64,000 nucleotides of DNA from Baylisascaris procyonis. Taxonomy: Eukaryota > Nematoda > Chromadorea > Rhabditida > Ascarididae. The stretch is from positions 1,488,001-1,552,000 of the forward strand of contig JAZARR010000089.1 of the NCBI GenBank assembly GCA_037389465.1, in the 5' to 3' direction. Below are positions 28,901 through 39,730 of the stretch, piece by piece. A program made the position numbers and the translations under genes. Each line of letters opens with the position of its first letter. Position 1 is the first letter of the stretch. The notes beneath the pieces were generated by a model, which saw only the letters and a program-made list of their open reading frames with translations, had not been told where the DNA came from and made no database searches.

Positions 28901-30631
28901 CTGCACATCCGCATCGTTATTGCGCTGTCGTTTATCAGGGCGCAAGCGCACCAACGTTGCATCAAGCCGAAGATCGTTCGGCTTTCCAAGGTACACAACA
29001 CGTACAAGCACCACCACATTTGGCATCGAATCATCAAACGACCAACGCACAAAGTGTCTACGGTGATCCTCGGTACGCACCATTGTCACAAGGTGCCACT
29101 CCACCTTTGGCTAACGCAGCTACTCCCAAGCACTCTCCCGAATACGCTTACAGTGGACACCTTTATCAGGTAATCCTTCGAAGAGGACCTCTGAGGTGTA
29201 GTTTTATATTGGATCGAGCTAGGTGGGGATGCTAGTTATTGAGTTGGTTGAAAAGGACGAAAGTTGGTTGAAAAAGTAGTATTAAAATATGAATGTCATG
29301 TTGTCTTATTAGACGATTCTTCACTTCGATAGGGAATTTAACGGCTTATTCTAGCTTAAATTTCTTCTATATTGCGTGTATGCACATTTTTTATACAGTA
29401 TTATATTGTTCCAGTACTGTTTAATAAGGTCTTTCTTATGCATTTGTTGTGCTGTTTTTTAAGTGGTTGGTAAATGTTTAAAGTTTCATAAGCTTATGAG
29501 TTAAAGGCGTTTCATTTTTTATTTATTTCTTTTTTTGCGTTTATGAAAGGTAGAGGGAAAAAGGAGATTAGAAAAAAAGGTCTTCTTTCTATCCTTCTTT
29601 TTTGAAGAAGGTAAAAAACACATAGGAGATAGTATTATTGAAGGAAGTTGTTCTGAAAACTAAGATATAAACGAAGTAAATATTTTCTATCTGTATTATT
29701 AGTTTTCCTCTTACTTGGGAATTACTTGTCAACTAATGCAGATAGATTTTTTAAGGGTTTAATCTACCCGTTGTTTTATTTTATTGTTCGGTATTATTTA
29801 ATTTTCATTTTAGACAGCCCCACCACATTTGATACAAACACAACAATTTTTCGTCCATTCTGCACCTCATTTACCGAGTACTTCTCTCAGCGGTACACAA
29901 CGTGCAGCAACCCAGTCGATCGGTTCTCCTGCACGAACTTTTTGTATGGTACCATCACCGAATAGCGCATTCTCCGCACCGCTTCCTAGCGATCCATTGA
30001 CTCATCCAAGCAGTGCCATCCAACATTCCGATGTGGTAGGTCAAGGATTTCTCCCACTCTCCTTATTCATATATTTGTCGTTGATGGGGATTTGCATATG
30101 GTTTCAAGGGAACATCCTTACGCTATTTAAGGGCTTGCTGCTTCAAAGATGTTTGCTTCCGGTTGAAATTCTGGTTGAAATGTTATTTAATATTTAGATG
30201 GCGGTGTATGCAATATAAGAATATCCTTGAAACATATCGTTTTCTGGTGTTGATTTTTTAACATTTGATAATCTGTATGAAATTTGGTGATTTGAAATCC
30301 CTTCAAAACAAATTTGTTTTTGCATCTTTTTGTATGAAATGTAACTTTGAGTTATTCAAATATTTATAGTTGATCTGGATTTGCACATTCATCGCCAATT
30401 ACTTATTCATTTTAGTGAATGGTATAAGTAAGAGGTTTGCCTAACAGGAATGGGGATGAAAAAAATTTGGTTGAACAAATTCAGCAGGTCAAGGAAAATA
30501 ATACTAATAAAGGGGTATTTCAGCAGCGCTCTTCACGAGTGGTTAATGATAGCGGACAACCATCTGGCGCTAAGGTTGACGAGCAGTTGGCAGCAATGCA
30601 ACAGACGGGCTTTATCAATGAACGGCCATAA
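1230..30631 (+). CDS. gbf-1: gbf-1: GBF1-type Sec7 Arf guanine-nucleotide exchange factor (5' partial)
   Basis: Large Arf-GEF of the cis-Golgi/ER-Golgi interface; the family loads GTP on Arf1 to start COPI coat assembly. About 40 exons were joined by matching phase, giving roughly 2,070 codons. Main exons: 1230-1341, 2153-2371, 2784-2912, 3222-3426, 4247-4404, 5322-5426, 5811-5917, 6400-6568, 6943-7083, 7509-7649, 7947-8092, 8638-8788, 9502-9684, 10139-10259, 10653-10801, 11846-11949, 12383-12498, 12731-12794, 13019-13171, 14013-14133, 14866-15032, 15860-15987, 16615-16729, 17568-17744, 19064-19309, 19826-20005, 20342-20501, 21344-21442, 21735-21846, 22443-22583, 23734-23827, 24391-24477, 25053-25172, 25641-25828, 26294-26554, 27320-27743, 28867-29169, 29814-30035, then a last exon ending at 30631. 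The start codon and ~130 N-terminal residues are not seen; they may lie upstream. One short exon near 8.5 kb and the final acceptor are unresolved. Family assignment is near certain; single splice sites are less so. Confidence 0.95.
2784..5426 (+). other. gbf-1: gbf-1 variable acidic linker between DCB and HUS
   Basis: Exons 2784-2912, 3222-3426, 4247-4404 and 5322-5426. A basic patch ([13 protein letters not shown]) is followed by Ser/Thr/Glu-rich sequence, then [15 protein letters not shown], which matches the RGVRF motif just before the HUS domain in GBF1. The last exon could instead begin at 5288 in the same frame; 5322 was chosen for its TATTTCAG acceptor. Low sequence conservation is expected here. 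Confidence 0.8.
5811..8092 (+). other. gbf-1: gbf-1 HUS (homology upstream of Sec7) domain exons
   Basis: Exons 5811-5917, 6400-6568, 6943-7083, 7509-7649 and 7947-8092. Recognisable blocks in order: [64 protein letters not shown], the HUS box [19 protein letters not shown], and [13 protein letters not shown]. The NYDCD box is the family signature of the HUS domain. The last exon's 3' end is uncertain: the best donor (phase 2) has no phase-matched partner before 8638. Confidence 0.92.
8638..12794 (+). other. gbf-1: gbf-1 pre-Sec7 segment and Sec7 catalytic domain
   Basis: Exons 8638-8788, 9502-9684, 10139-10259, 10653-10801, 11846-11949, 12383-12498 and 12731-12794. The Sec7 core reads through [66 protein letters not shown] and [20 protein letters not shown]. 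The catalytic glutamate finger (E in FRLPGEA) is present, so exchange activity on Arf is expected. The VIML stretch keeps the methionine whose substitution is reported to give brefeldin A resistance in mammalian GBF1, so sensitivity is the simplest prediction (inference). Confidence 0.95.
11950..12382 (+). other. gbf-1: Probable GC-AG intron inside the Sec7 domain
   Basis: The exon ends ...DQHNPQ at 11949 (codon CAA) and the next begins VRRNQPP at 12383 (codon GTT). This gives exactly the length of the family sequence here. The intron starts GCTAGT and ends ATTTAAG. The nearest GT donor (A|GTTTTT at 11954) is phase 1 and would lead into a stop a few codons downstream. Confidence 0.6.
13019..17744 (+). 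other. gbf-1: gbf-1 HDS1 region exons
   Basis: Exons 13019-13171, 14013-14133, 14866-15032, 15860-15987, 16615-16729 and 17568-17744. Landmarks: [101 protein letters not shown], and a diverged [11 protein letters not shown] exon that corresponds to the VLSFVSWLTL-like stretch of other GBF1 proteins. HDS1 follows Sec7 and has been linked to lipid-droplet and Golgi membrane targeting in the family. The 17568 acceptor is TTTGAG; an in-frame alternative is AAAAAG seven codons upstream. Confidence 0.92.
13240..13670. other. GC-rich island inside a gbf-1 intron
   Basis: Lies between exons 13019-13171 and 14013-14133. It includes GTGTATAAAAGGGAAACGC (about 13399) and two copies of TCTAC(C/A)AATGCCTT. 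A 103-codon + frame (13356-13667) has no recognisable similarity. Confidence 0.25.
18520..18900. other. GC-rich island with hairpins inside a gbf-1 intron
   Basis: Contains the perfect inverted repeat GCCCCAG...CTGGGGC with a 7-nt loop (about 18723-18743), preceded by CTTATATAA, and a second pair GTGATC...GATCAC about 50 bp later. Frames are open on both strands but without recognisable similarity. Possibly a mobile-element remnant or structured RNA. Confidence 0.25.
19064..22583 (+). other. gbf-1: gbf-1 HDS2 region and following linker exons
   Basis: Exons 19064-19309, 19826-20005, 20342-20501, 21344-21442, 21735-21846 and 22443-22583. Landmarks: [87 protein letters not shown] (the RGYTSD motif of GBF1), a Gln-rich [13 protein letters not shown] linker, and [20 protein letters not shown]. 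Confidence 0.92.
23734..26554 (+). other. gbf-1: gbf-1 HDS3 region exons
   Basis: Exons 23734-23827, 24391-24477, 25053-25172, 25641-25828 and 26294-26554. An acidic GDEDADG linker leads to [113 protein letters not shown] and [13 protein letters not shown]. These match the HDS3 segment order of GBF1. The first two exon starts (23734, 25053) rely on AAG acceptors. Confidence 0.92.
25868..25930. repeat. (TA)n microsatellite
   Basis: About 31 perfect TA units in the gbf-1 intron just after exon 25641-25828. Confidence 0.98.
27320..30631 (+). other. gbf-1: gbf-1 low-complexity Pro/Ser/Thr/Gln-rich C-terminal tail
   Basis: Exons 27320-27743, 28867-29169, 29814-30035 and a last exon ending TAA at 30629-30631. 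The sequence is rich in T, P, S, A and Q (for example [20 protein letters not shown]), then [17 protein letters not shown] and [16 protein letters not shown], and ends GFINERP-stop. The final junction is not settled. Extending the 29814 exon by four bases to a GTAG|GTCAAG donor and splicing to a TATAAG acceptor at ~30430 keeps the frame; the prettier CTAACAG acceptor does not fit phase 0. Confidence 0.75.
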
Positions 30632-33393
30632 GTTGATCTTTGAGATCAACCGTGATCCTATTCTCTTTTGTAAGTTGTTTGTTTTCGATATGAATTTATT
30701 TTTGATTATATATCGGCGGTCATCACCGATCGGACCGAATGCGTGTGAAATAACTGAAATTAAAACGATAATTTGAAGCGAATTCTTTAACGAGAGAGTA
30801 AAGTTGTGCTGTTATCTCGTTGTGTTTGTTTTATTTCATTAAAGGTATATATGTGCATGAATAGACAAATTCGAATATAATTTTTCCTACAGTATCATAG
30901 GAAATGGTCGGTTGTCATAAACATTTGTGATCTTTGAATAGTTCCATTGTTATGTATTTGTGATTTACGGCAACGTTTGTAAAAGGTTGATTTTTTTTTT
31001 TTCTTGGAAGGAGGGGATGTAGAAGAACGCGAAATGAGGTATTTGATTGGGTGATGATGGAAAAACCAAATCCACAGAACGATTTATTCCGAGATGCAAC
31101 AATACAGTAGCCTATTTCTTTATCTGTAAGCCCAGGGGTTTTAATGCTTAAAGTTTCTTAAAATTGAATCTTCCAGAAGAGGTGAAAGGCGGGGAAAGTA
31201 AATAGGCGTATATGCTTTAGAGGAGAGCTTCTGAAATGGAAAAAAAAACAGTTTGAAATGAAATTTTTTCTGCACTTTGGACATTGAGCTTTGAAAAAAT
31301 TCAATGAATTTCCACTGGAATATTGAAAAAATTGAAATGTCCAACTGGAAAATGCATGTTGAGTGCATTTTTTTAATCGGTTGGTCACCTCAAAGAAAAT
31401 TGGTGAAAACAAGTTGAATTTTGAGGCATAATTTACTATTTACATTCTGAAGGAATTTTTATTGTCAGATAAAATTCTTTCAGAATAAGCCGATCAGAAA
31501 TTTGCTTATTATAATGTTTTCCACTTTAAAAAACGTTAAGGATTTTAGAGAAAAATAATTGGAAGTTATCCAAATTTTTCACAAAATGAATTATTCGATA
31601 TTTGTATGCATACAACGTGTACTTAAGAGAATTCGTTACGATATACCAACAGAGAGTCGATTAATGAGGCATAAAGGGACATTGAAGTATACGACTTGTT
31701 GACAATGTGCTAGAATTGGTTGACCTCGGTTCATAGCTGTTCAGATTCCTTGCCAAGTATTATAAATTTATTGATGTTCATTTAGCTAGGTTTTTCCGAG
31801 AAAATTTTTGAATGAATTGAGACCAGAATATTCTAGCGACCCTCAAAGGCAACTACCGACTACCCAGAGGGGGGAGGGGGTTGGGAAGGGGAGGAGAAAG
31901 GGGAGGAAGGGGATTGAAATAAAAGTAGCAGATTTGTGATTGGAGTCTCGATTCGTGGTTTGCTTGACCAGTGATATAGTGTGAGCTGCTTTGTTGAGCG
32001 ATGTTTTTCACTCATTTTCCGTTTTGTCTGTGATCGTTTGAAGGTCATTTTTCTATCTATTAGATTAAATTGTTCGGGTGGTATCCTGTCTTTTTTCTTC
32101 TTATCGGTTGATTCTACCAAGCTGACTATTAATGATTGTGCATATTTTGGGAAAAATATAGCCATATCTGCATGCCACTTTGCACTTTATTTTCTAAGCT
32201 CATATTTAATGCCATTGGGGATTTTTATTTTAAAAAAAAAAATGTTTTTTATGAAAATTTAGCCGATTTCATATTGTTGAATATCTCGAAAAATAGAAGC
32301 CAAATATGATAATTAATGGTTTAGGACAAATTTTGTAAGAATTGGAATAATTTTTTTCGAAAGTTTTTCATTTTTCAAAACTTCAAAAATTTTTCAAAAT
32401 TCAGTTTTCAAAAATTTTTTTATGTCGATGAAAAGAGTGGAAAGGAATTATTTAATAAGAACGAAGATAATACAGTAAGCGGTTCAATATTTGTGGCCTA
32501 AGAATTTGAATAGGGGTGTGTTTAGTAGATTACTAATAAAACTATGACATTGAATATTTGAATTTTGATACAAGCTTCTCTTCGATAATCATTTTTTATT
32601 TAGCCGTTTTCATTGACAAGCTTTTTTTTAAACATATAATGATAATAATAATAATATATTCTATATGTTATCACATAAGTGGATGTGATTAACTGCTATG
32701 AAACGTATAATAAACTCTCTAAAGTGTACATTATTGTTGAAATACCATCGAAATGATTTATAAACGAGTAATAATATTAAGTAATGGATATGACTGATTT
32801 TAGATTATTATAAAATGAGTTCTGCTTATTCTCTATGGTACTAATTGGTTTTTTTTTTCTTTTTTTAAAGCTATTTTTTCGTTATATAGAGCCATATTAA
32901 GATGTACCTTAATGGATCGGATCTTCTAGGATCTCTCATAAATTCACATTGAAATAATATGGCTAATGATTAGAATAATTTTTTCTTTGCAAAAAATGTG
33001 TAGGAAATTGGTGATGGATATACCCGTTTCGGATAGTTTGAGAGACAAATTTATCAATAACGTAACGAATAGTTCGAACAACAGGCGTTTCGTTTCGTGA
33101 ATGGCTTCGAAACAATTTGAGGGGCGGAAATGTCCGTATCGAATAGGTATTTGGGGGGCGGAAATGTCCGTATCGAATAGGTAAATTCGGTCGGAACGAT
33201 TCGAGGAAAAAATGTATATACATTTTTTTGTGTATACTTTCAAAAAAATGTATTTCAAATGGTTAGGAAAATAATTATAAGAATCGAAAAAAAAAGCTTG
33301 CGTAAACACATATTAGATAATCAAATCGAAGACAGTCGATTAAGTGATTCCAAAAAAAGGAGGGATGTTTTATATATATGGTTTTGATCGTAT
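30632..33393. other. Convergent spacer between gbf-1 and wsp-1 3' ends
   Basis: About 2.8 kb of AT-rich sequence with no supported exon. It must hold both 3' UTRs. It contains a G-rich tract at 31868-31913 and a 34-bp tandem repeat at 33121-33183. Confidence 0.7.
33121..33183. repeat. 34-bp tandem repeat, two copies
   Basis: A 29-bp block beginning GGGGCGGAAATGTCCGTATC occurs at 33121-33149 and 33155-33183. Confidence 0.95.
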
Positions 33394-34660
33394 TCATGAC
33401 CAATCTTGCTCAGTCCATTCCTCTTCTTCGTTATCCGTCGTGCTATTTTCTTCTGCAATTATCGATTAAAAACAGTACTTCAAAGTTTATTCTATACGAT
33501 AGATCAGGCGGCTATAGATCAACCGGGAATAGTGAGCCGTATAAAGTAAATAAAAGAAGGTCAAGAGCAAAGAGATAGATCAAACGATTACCCAGAATGT
33601 GCTGTGAGGCTAGCCTGAGGCAGAAACGGGAGGGTATAAAAGAGGGTCGATGTGCTCATGTGTTCATTTCGATTTCTAAAGTGGTCTTAAGGCCGATAGG
33701 GTCTATGTGTGGCAGTGGAGTTTGACTGTCGGCTTGTATCGGTGGTTCGTGCTATCCTAGTGCCCCTTTTCGTCTGTTATCTTGTTGTCTAAGATATCTG
33801 TATTATCGCGCAACTGACTCGACCGCAGCTCGGCAGAGCGTGCAAATCGTCAAGGAGACCTGGACGACTAGACAAGGCAAGGTAAGCTTACCATTAATTG
33901 TGTGGGGCTGATCTATTAGCTTTCATATGTTCTCTTGTTATGGACATAGGTTATACAAGTCAATTTAGTGACCAATTCGACCGTGTGGTTGACCAATCTG
34001 GCCAACTTACATGTGGTTGACCAATTTAACTAGTTGACCATACACTTGACTAGTTTTCGTATATAATCGTCTAGGGTTTCGTCCATCTTATTTAATGCCG
34101 ATGTGTTTTATAAAAATTCGCAGGTTTTTTCTTTCAGTTAAGTCGAATCTTTTTTTTCGTTGAAATGTTTTTCGAGCTTTCTTTCCGTGAAAGATATAAT
34201 AGTTCTCTTCCTGATGCCTAGAAGTACTCTGAAGTACTTGTGGATCGATTGCTGTTGATGTTTAAAATGAACGAAAACAGATCTTATGATGGATCTGAGG
34301 TTCTCGTCGGCTTCGAATATCCACCAGCTGTCCACCAGCTGCACTATACTGTCTTAAGAATACCCTTATTTGCTACTATAGATGCTGCAAGAGGTGATTG
34401 TGCTAGAGAACTTGTTGGTTATGGCCTTTTGCGAGGTCTAGAATTGGCCAAACGTCACTGATCATGACCAAATTTCATAAAGTGTAGTCATTCTGGAAGG
34501 CTATTAGAATAGGCAAGCGCAACAAACCATCGGAGGAATCTTTGATATGTTGTCTTCGTTCTTCAATCATCCTGCCAATTGCATCCATAAGGTTGTTCCC
34601 TGTACTCTGCAATGGTCGATCCACTTTCCTGAGTGCCGATTTATCCGCATTTCGAATTGC
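33394..34660 (-). other. wsp-1: wsp-1 VCA (WH2-central-acidic) exons
   Basis: Exon 34528-34660 continues the WH2 motif with AIRNADKSALRKVDRPLQS and gives the central helix NLMDAIGRMIEERRQHI. Exon 33394-33452 supplies the acidic tail ENSTTDNEEEEWTEQDWS-stop. The junction is G|AA (Glu), phase 1. WH2 binds actin; central plus acidic bind Arp2/3 through the tail tryptophan. There is only one WH2, as in WASP rather than vertebrate N-WASP, which has two. Confidence 0.92.
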
Positions 34661-37600
34661 CTAGAAAATTAGTCACTAATATGCGTTCGGTTTAATGTCC
34701 CACAATATGTCCTTGTCCAAAAATCTTCGAGAAGAAGGATCCCATGACTATGCTGCGTACGAGAAAGTGGAATTCATAAGCTTGAAAAGCAACTGAGTTG
34801 TGATAGAAAGAGGAGGGGGAGGGGACTATGAAAGTTTTCATTAAGTGCTACACCGTTTCATCGAAAAGTTCCATATAGGGCTGCGGAAAAAGAAAAGAAA
34901 TATGAAGCTTACCACTATGTTTTTCTACGATTATTCATTTCATCTGAAATTTGTGATGAATGTTTTCCACTTAAATAAAATCTCACAACTCCGTTACTTC
35001 TCCGTCATATTTCTGAGATTTGATTTAGAAGCGAACGAACGAAAGGAGAGGAAGTTGGGATGGGGGAGGGGTACGGAAGGAGAAAGAGGGAGAAGGGAGG
35101 GGGTAACCGGAAACGTCACGGTAATTTATCGAAATTGCCGAGCAAATTATCGGAAGGGATAGCATTATGGGGGAATTTTTTGGACTCTTTGAGAAATACT
35201 TCTAAAAGTTTTTCTTTAAAATTTCTTCTATAAAATATTTTAAATGTTATGACAACTATAATGAGTAGATTGTGGATGCCTTATACGATTCGTTTTTTTT
35301 TGACAATGATGTTGGAGTCATATCCTTGCAGGATGTTTTCTACCTGAGAAGCTTGAAACGGAACTAATCTTGGCAGTGCTCTCATAAAATCCGCTTAGCA
35401 ATTAACTAGCTATTGCAGTGATTAAGTTTTAAATTTAATTTGGCGCTATTGTTTAGCTACTGATGAAAATTTAGCTATTGTAATTAAGTTTTTTTAAAAA
35501 AATTTTTTTAATTTTAAGTTTTAAATTCAAGCAAAAGTCTCAATAGATGTGATATTGAAATGTATTACCTCAAGAAGGTTTTGACGTCCTTGTGAAATTG
35601 TCGGGGGATGCGAAGTTGCACCGCTGGATGAAGAAGTATTGAATGCTGGTGGTTGTGGTGGAGGTGGCGGTGGTGGTGGTGGTGGCGGTGGTGGTATCAT
35701 AGTCTTCTCGGGACTATTTTCCGAGGTTTTATTGTAGTTAGACCAATGCATCATAGTAGCATTGCATTCCTCGTTTTGTTTACGTGTGCTACGCACAAAT
35801 TTGTGATGATGCTGCGATATAAATGAAGTCCTTTCAGTTGTAGTTCCGTCTCTTATTGTCGGTGAGGTGGGTAAGTTGTAGTTTGCGTTGGAGGGGATGT
35901 AAACGGAAGAGGGTGGTGGATGGGATGTTCGAGCTGATGGCATCCTCGCAGGACTGCGCATTTCATTCGACGTTATTGACCATTCATTTGTATGCTTTTC
36001 AATTTTCTCCAATGGTCGATGCGATGGTTGCATAATGTTGATATCATGTCGTCCCGGTTCATTTTTCTGCAATGAAATTCGTCAGTGTCTAAGGCGGTCT
36101 ACTAAATGTTCGATATAAAGGACTCACGTTCCAGTAGGGAAAGGGGGAAAGGGGACACACCTGGGATACACCTGGAATAACCTTTGGGGGTACGAAGTGG
36201 CAGAAAGCGTATCCTTCAAAAATAGACCATTAAAACCGTATTACACACTTACTTGATGACGTAACACACGGATGCGTGGCGTCATATATAGTTAGTAATC
36301 AGTAAAAATGAGTCAGTATACAAGGCGCAAATACAACCGCCTAAGCAATAAATAAGTTGCACTATGGAGACGTCACTAATTTCGTCTCCTGTACTAAGCA
36401 GGTGTTTTTTTTTTTCAACAAACAAATTTGCATATGATCTTTTAAAGCCTTTATATGCAAATTATAGGAAAGGTAAAAAAAAAATAAGGTTATTCGGTAA
36501 ATATTTCAACAATTTTTATTAGCAATCGAAATGTTGTAAAAATTTTTTTTAGTAATATTTGCTAAAGATCATATTCCTCTTATATAAGGCAAAATTAATT
36601 GAAATAAGAAGGCAAATAGGAGAAAAAAAAATTCAATGTGCAAATTAATCAACGAGTCTTCGATTCGATTGCGAGTAAACTTTAAAGAAAGTGACATTAA
36701 AAAATAGCATAATTAGATAATTAGTAAAAAATAGATAACTTATTAGATTAGCTAACATTGGCTACTTGTGGTGCAAGTATTATAACAGGATTTTCGACGC
36801 ATTCTTCTCGCATATCTTTGCTAATGTATTTGCCTTTATTCGAATTTGTCCTCTGAAAATACAGAACGGACTTGATAATCTTTTCGTTATTAAATGCCTT
36901 TAACTCTGAAGCAATCTTGTGAAGGCTTCACATAAAATATTCAGGATTTTATTTAAAAAAAAACTTCTAAATTTCACTAAAAATCTTTATTGATTCACTA
37001 AAAATTCTTATTGATTCAATGAAAATCTATGAGAGAAACGTTATTTATATTTTATTTCTTATAATATTGTACTTTAAATGTTGAAAGTGGATAGTTTAAA
37101 TTTGAACGAAAAATCGAGTTGTCTTAATAGTGTCTTTGTATATATGTTTAGGTATAAAAAGTTGAATAAGTGATAGTAAGAATATTTATTAGCAGTCAAG
37201 GTGCTAACTTTCCTTATGTACTCATGTTCCTGCTTTAATTAGCTGTATGTGAACCATGCGTTGGTCATCGTCAAACTAACACCTCTAGTGCTTAGCCGGC
37301 AGGTCGATGGACATTTGTAGCCATTGTCCACTCTTTCTCAGATTTGTTCGACAGATGAGTAAGTTTATTGTGCCATTAAGATCAAATGTTAAGGGCGTTG
37401 ATATTTGGGTATCAAAAAAATTCGAATCTACTTTATGTAAGTTCCATGCACAAAAAATATTACGTTGCTTTTCGATGGCTTATTGCCAGCTATGCCTCAT
37501 ATGCAAATTTTTTTTTTGTTCCATAATATAGGTTGTCAGTAAGAGTAGTATCCCTTAAAGATATTATTGCGCAAAAAGTGATTTATTCATAAGGAAATAA

Positions 37601-39653
37601 TCTCGATTAGAATGTTATATTAAAATGGAAAATATACTTTTATTTTCTCGAATTTATAAAAAACTTGCTTTGATCGTATCGGAACGTTTAACTGACGTTG
37701 GTGTATTGCGTCCTTGATCTCGAGATGTCAAACGACTAAAATTTATTAATGCATTCATTGAATAAACCACATTCACTTATACCTATATTTTATATTTGTA
37801 CTTTCTAAAAAATACCGGTGTTTTATACCTGTACCTTCTAAGCAATACCTGTATTTTGTACCTATACCATCTAAGCAATACCTGTATTTTATACCTGTAC
37901 TCTCTAAATAATACCTGTATTTTATACCTGTACTCTCTAAATAATACCCGTATTTTATACTTGTACGCTCTAAACAGTATCTGTATTTTATATCTGTATC
38001 TCTAAAAAATACCGGTATTTTATATCTATATTCTCTAAGCGCATATTAGATTTTATTAGTTTATTTTAAGGGGAGCATATATCTTTAATTGTTGATTGCT
38101 TTAATGCATTTATTTTTGCTTATTCTGTGCTAAACTATTTGCAGCGCTCGTTTAGAATATGGCGCTTCTTAGTAATTAATGAAATGAAACATTCATACAA
38201 ATATTTGGTTGTTTTTAAGTACATCTTGTCTGACAGTAAAACGGAAATATTATACGAATTTCAGTTTCAACGCTGACGGCAATGCGATATTAGTGCATTG
38301 AATAAGATGTTATAAAAAATATGTAGAAGAACGAAAAGAATAGAGTATAATAAGGGATATCTTTATGCTGATATTATCCACTTATATCGTAATAAGCGAA
38401 TGACGAAGAATTTTTTAACATTTAATAGTTATTAGAGAAAATTTATATTCATTAGCGATTAGTAAATGAATGAGAATAATATTGGTCGAGAAATTAGAGA
38501 TACTTTTAATTGTTTCTTTCTTTTTAGAATGAATTCAGAGAATGAGGAAAATGTCGAATCGAATCAGTATTGTCGATCTAATTCATTCAGAAAATTTTTT
38601 GAAAAAATTTTGTAAGAAAATATTATAAATATCTTTTAGTATTCACTATCATTTAATAAAACAAATGCAATGAAATGGTGATATAATGATTGCACTAACA
38701 GGCTGTCACGAACATCTTGGAGGTTATTTAAGCCGTCAGCAGCTGCCATTAAATACTCGACATCGTTTTCGTTGATATTCAACATTGCGGGCTAAAATTG
38801 ACTCGGATGAGTTCCAATTTTAATTATTACCTACTTTAAGCGACCCTTTTAAAAATTCATTTCGCATACTGATTCGACGCTTATAAACCTCCTCTTGATG
38901 ACGTCATTCGACATGTAATAGAAGGGAAATTCCAGTAAACATTCAAAATAATCTAATAAACCTAATTGTTTGTATGAAAGGAAGTGTTTGATAGTCATAT
39001 TTTCGGCTTTCGTATTTTTATAGTATTTTTGAATCATCGAGCTAGTAATCCATTCAGTCTGGGCTGGAGCTCAGTGGTTCTAGGATCGGTCTAGGCTCGG
39101 GCTCAGTCATTCTAGGATCGGTCTAGGCTCGGGCTCAGTCGTTCTAGGATCGGTCTAGGCTCGAGCTCAATCAGTCTAGACTATATTTCAACCAATCGAC
39201 GAATGAATAATCTAATCTGGGGTCGGGCTTAATTTGAGTTTGCCGACTGCCTCAATATCTGTTGCCTCAACCTGAGTTCATACTCATCGACTGTTTCAAT
39301 GATCTCTATTTATGAGAGAAAATTAAGCATCTTTTATTAGATTTTTTTTCAGTCTTGCTGATCACTGTACTCAGTCACTAAATAAGTAAGGTAATTAATT
39401 TGACTTATTCGTATCCCTATTTTATAGATCATTAATATATAAATTTTAGTCGAGAAAAATGTGAGTAATATGATTTCTTGTCTCGATTCATTTAAAAAAA
39501 AGATAATCTGAAGAACGAAATTAATAAATTGAGAGACAAATTTTATTGATTATTATCTATACAGAAAATTGATTTTGATTAATGTTTTTGAGCGTAATGA
39601 CTGTATTACAATAAGAGATTTTTGGAGAGTTGTGAAATTATATCTTATCTTAT

Positions 39654-39730
<77 letters not shown>

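Noticed and set aside
34240..34461. 73-codon + strand frame near the wsp-1 VCA exons
   Set aside because: Lies antisense within a wsp-1 intron; no recognisable similarity.
37796..38005. LYLY-repeat protein
   Set aside because: Direct translation of the ~33-bp minisatellite, whose unit length keeps the frame open by chance.
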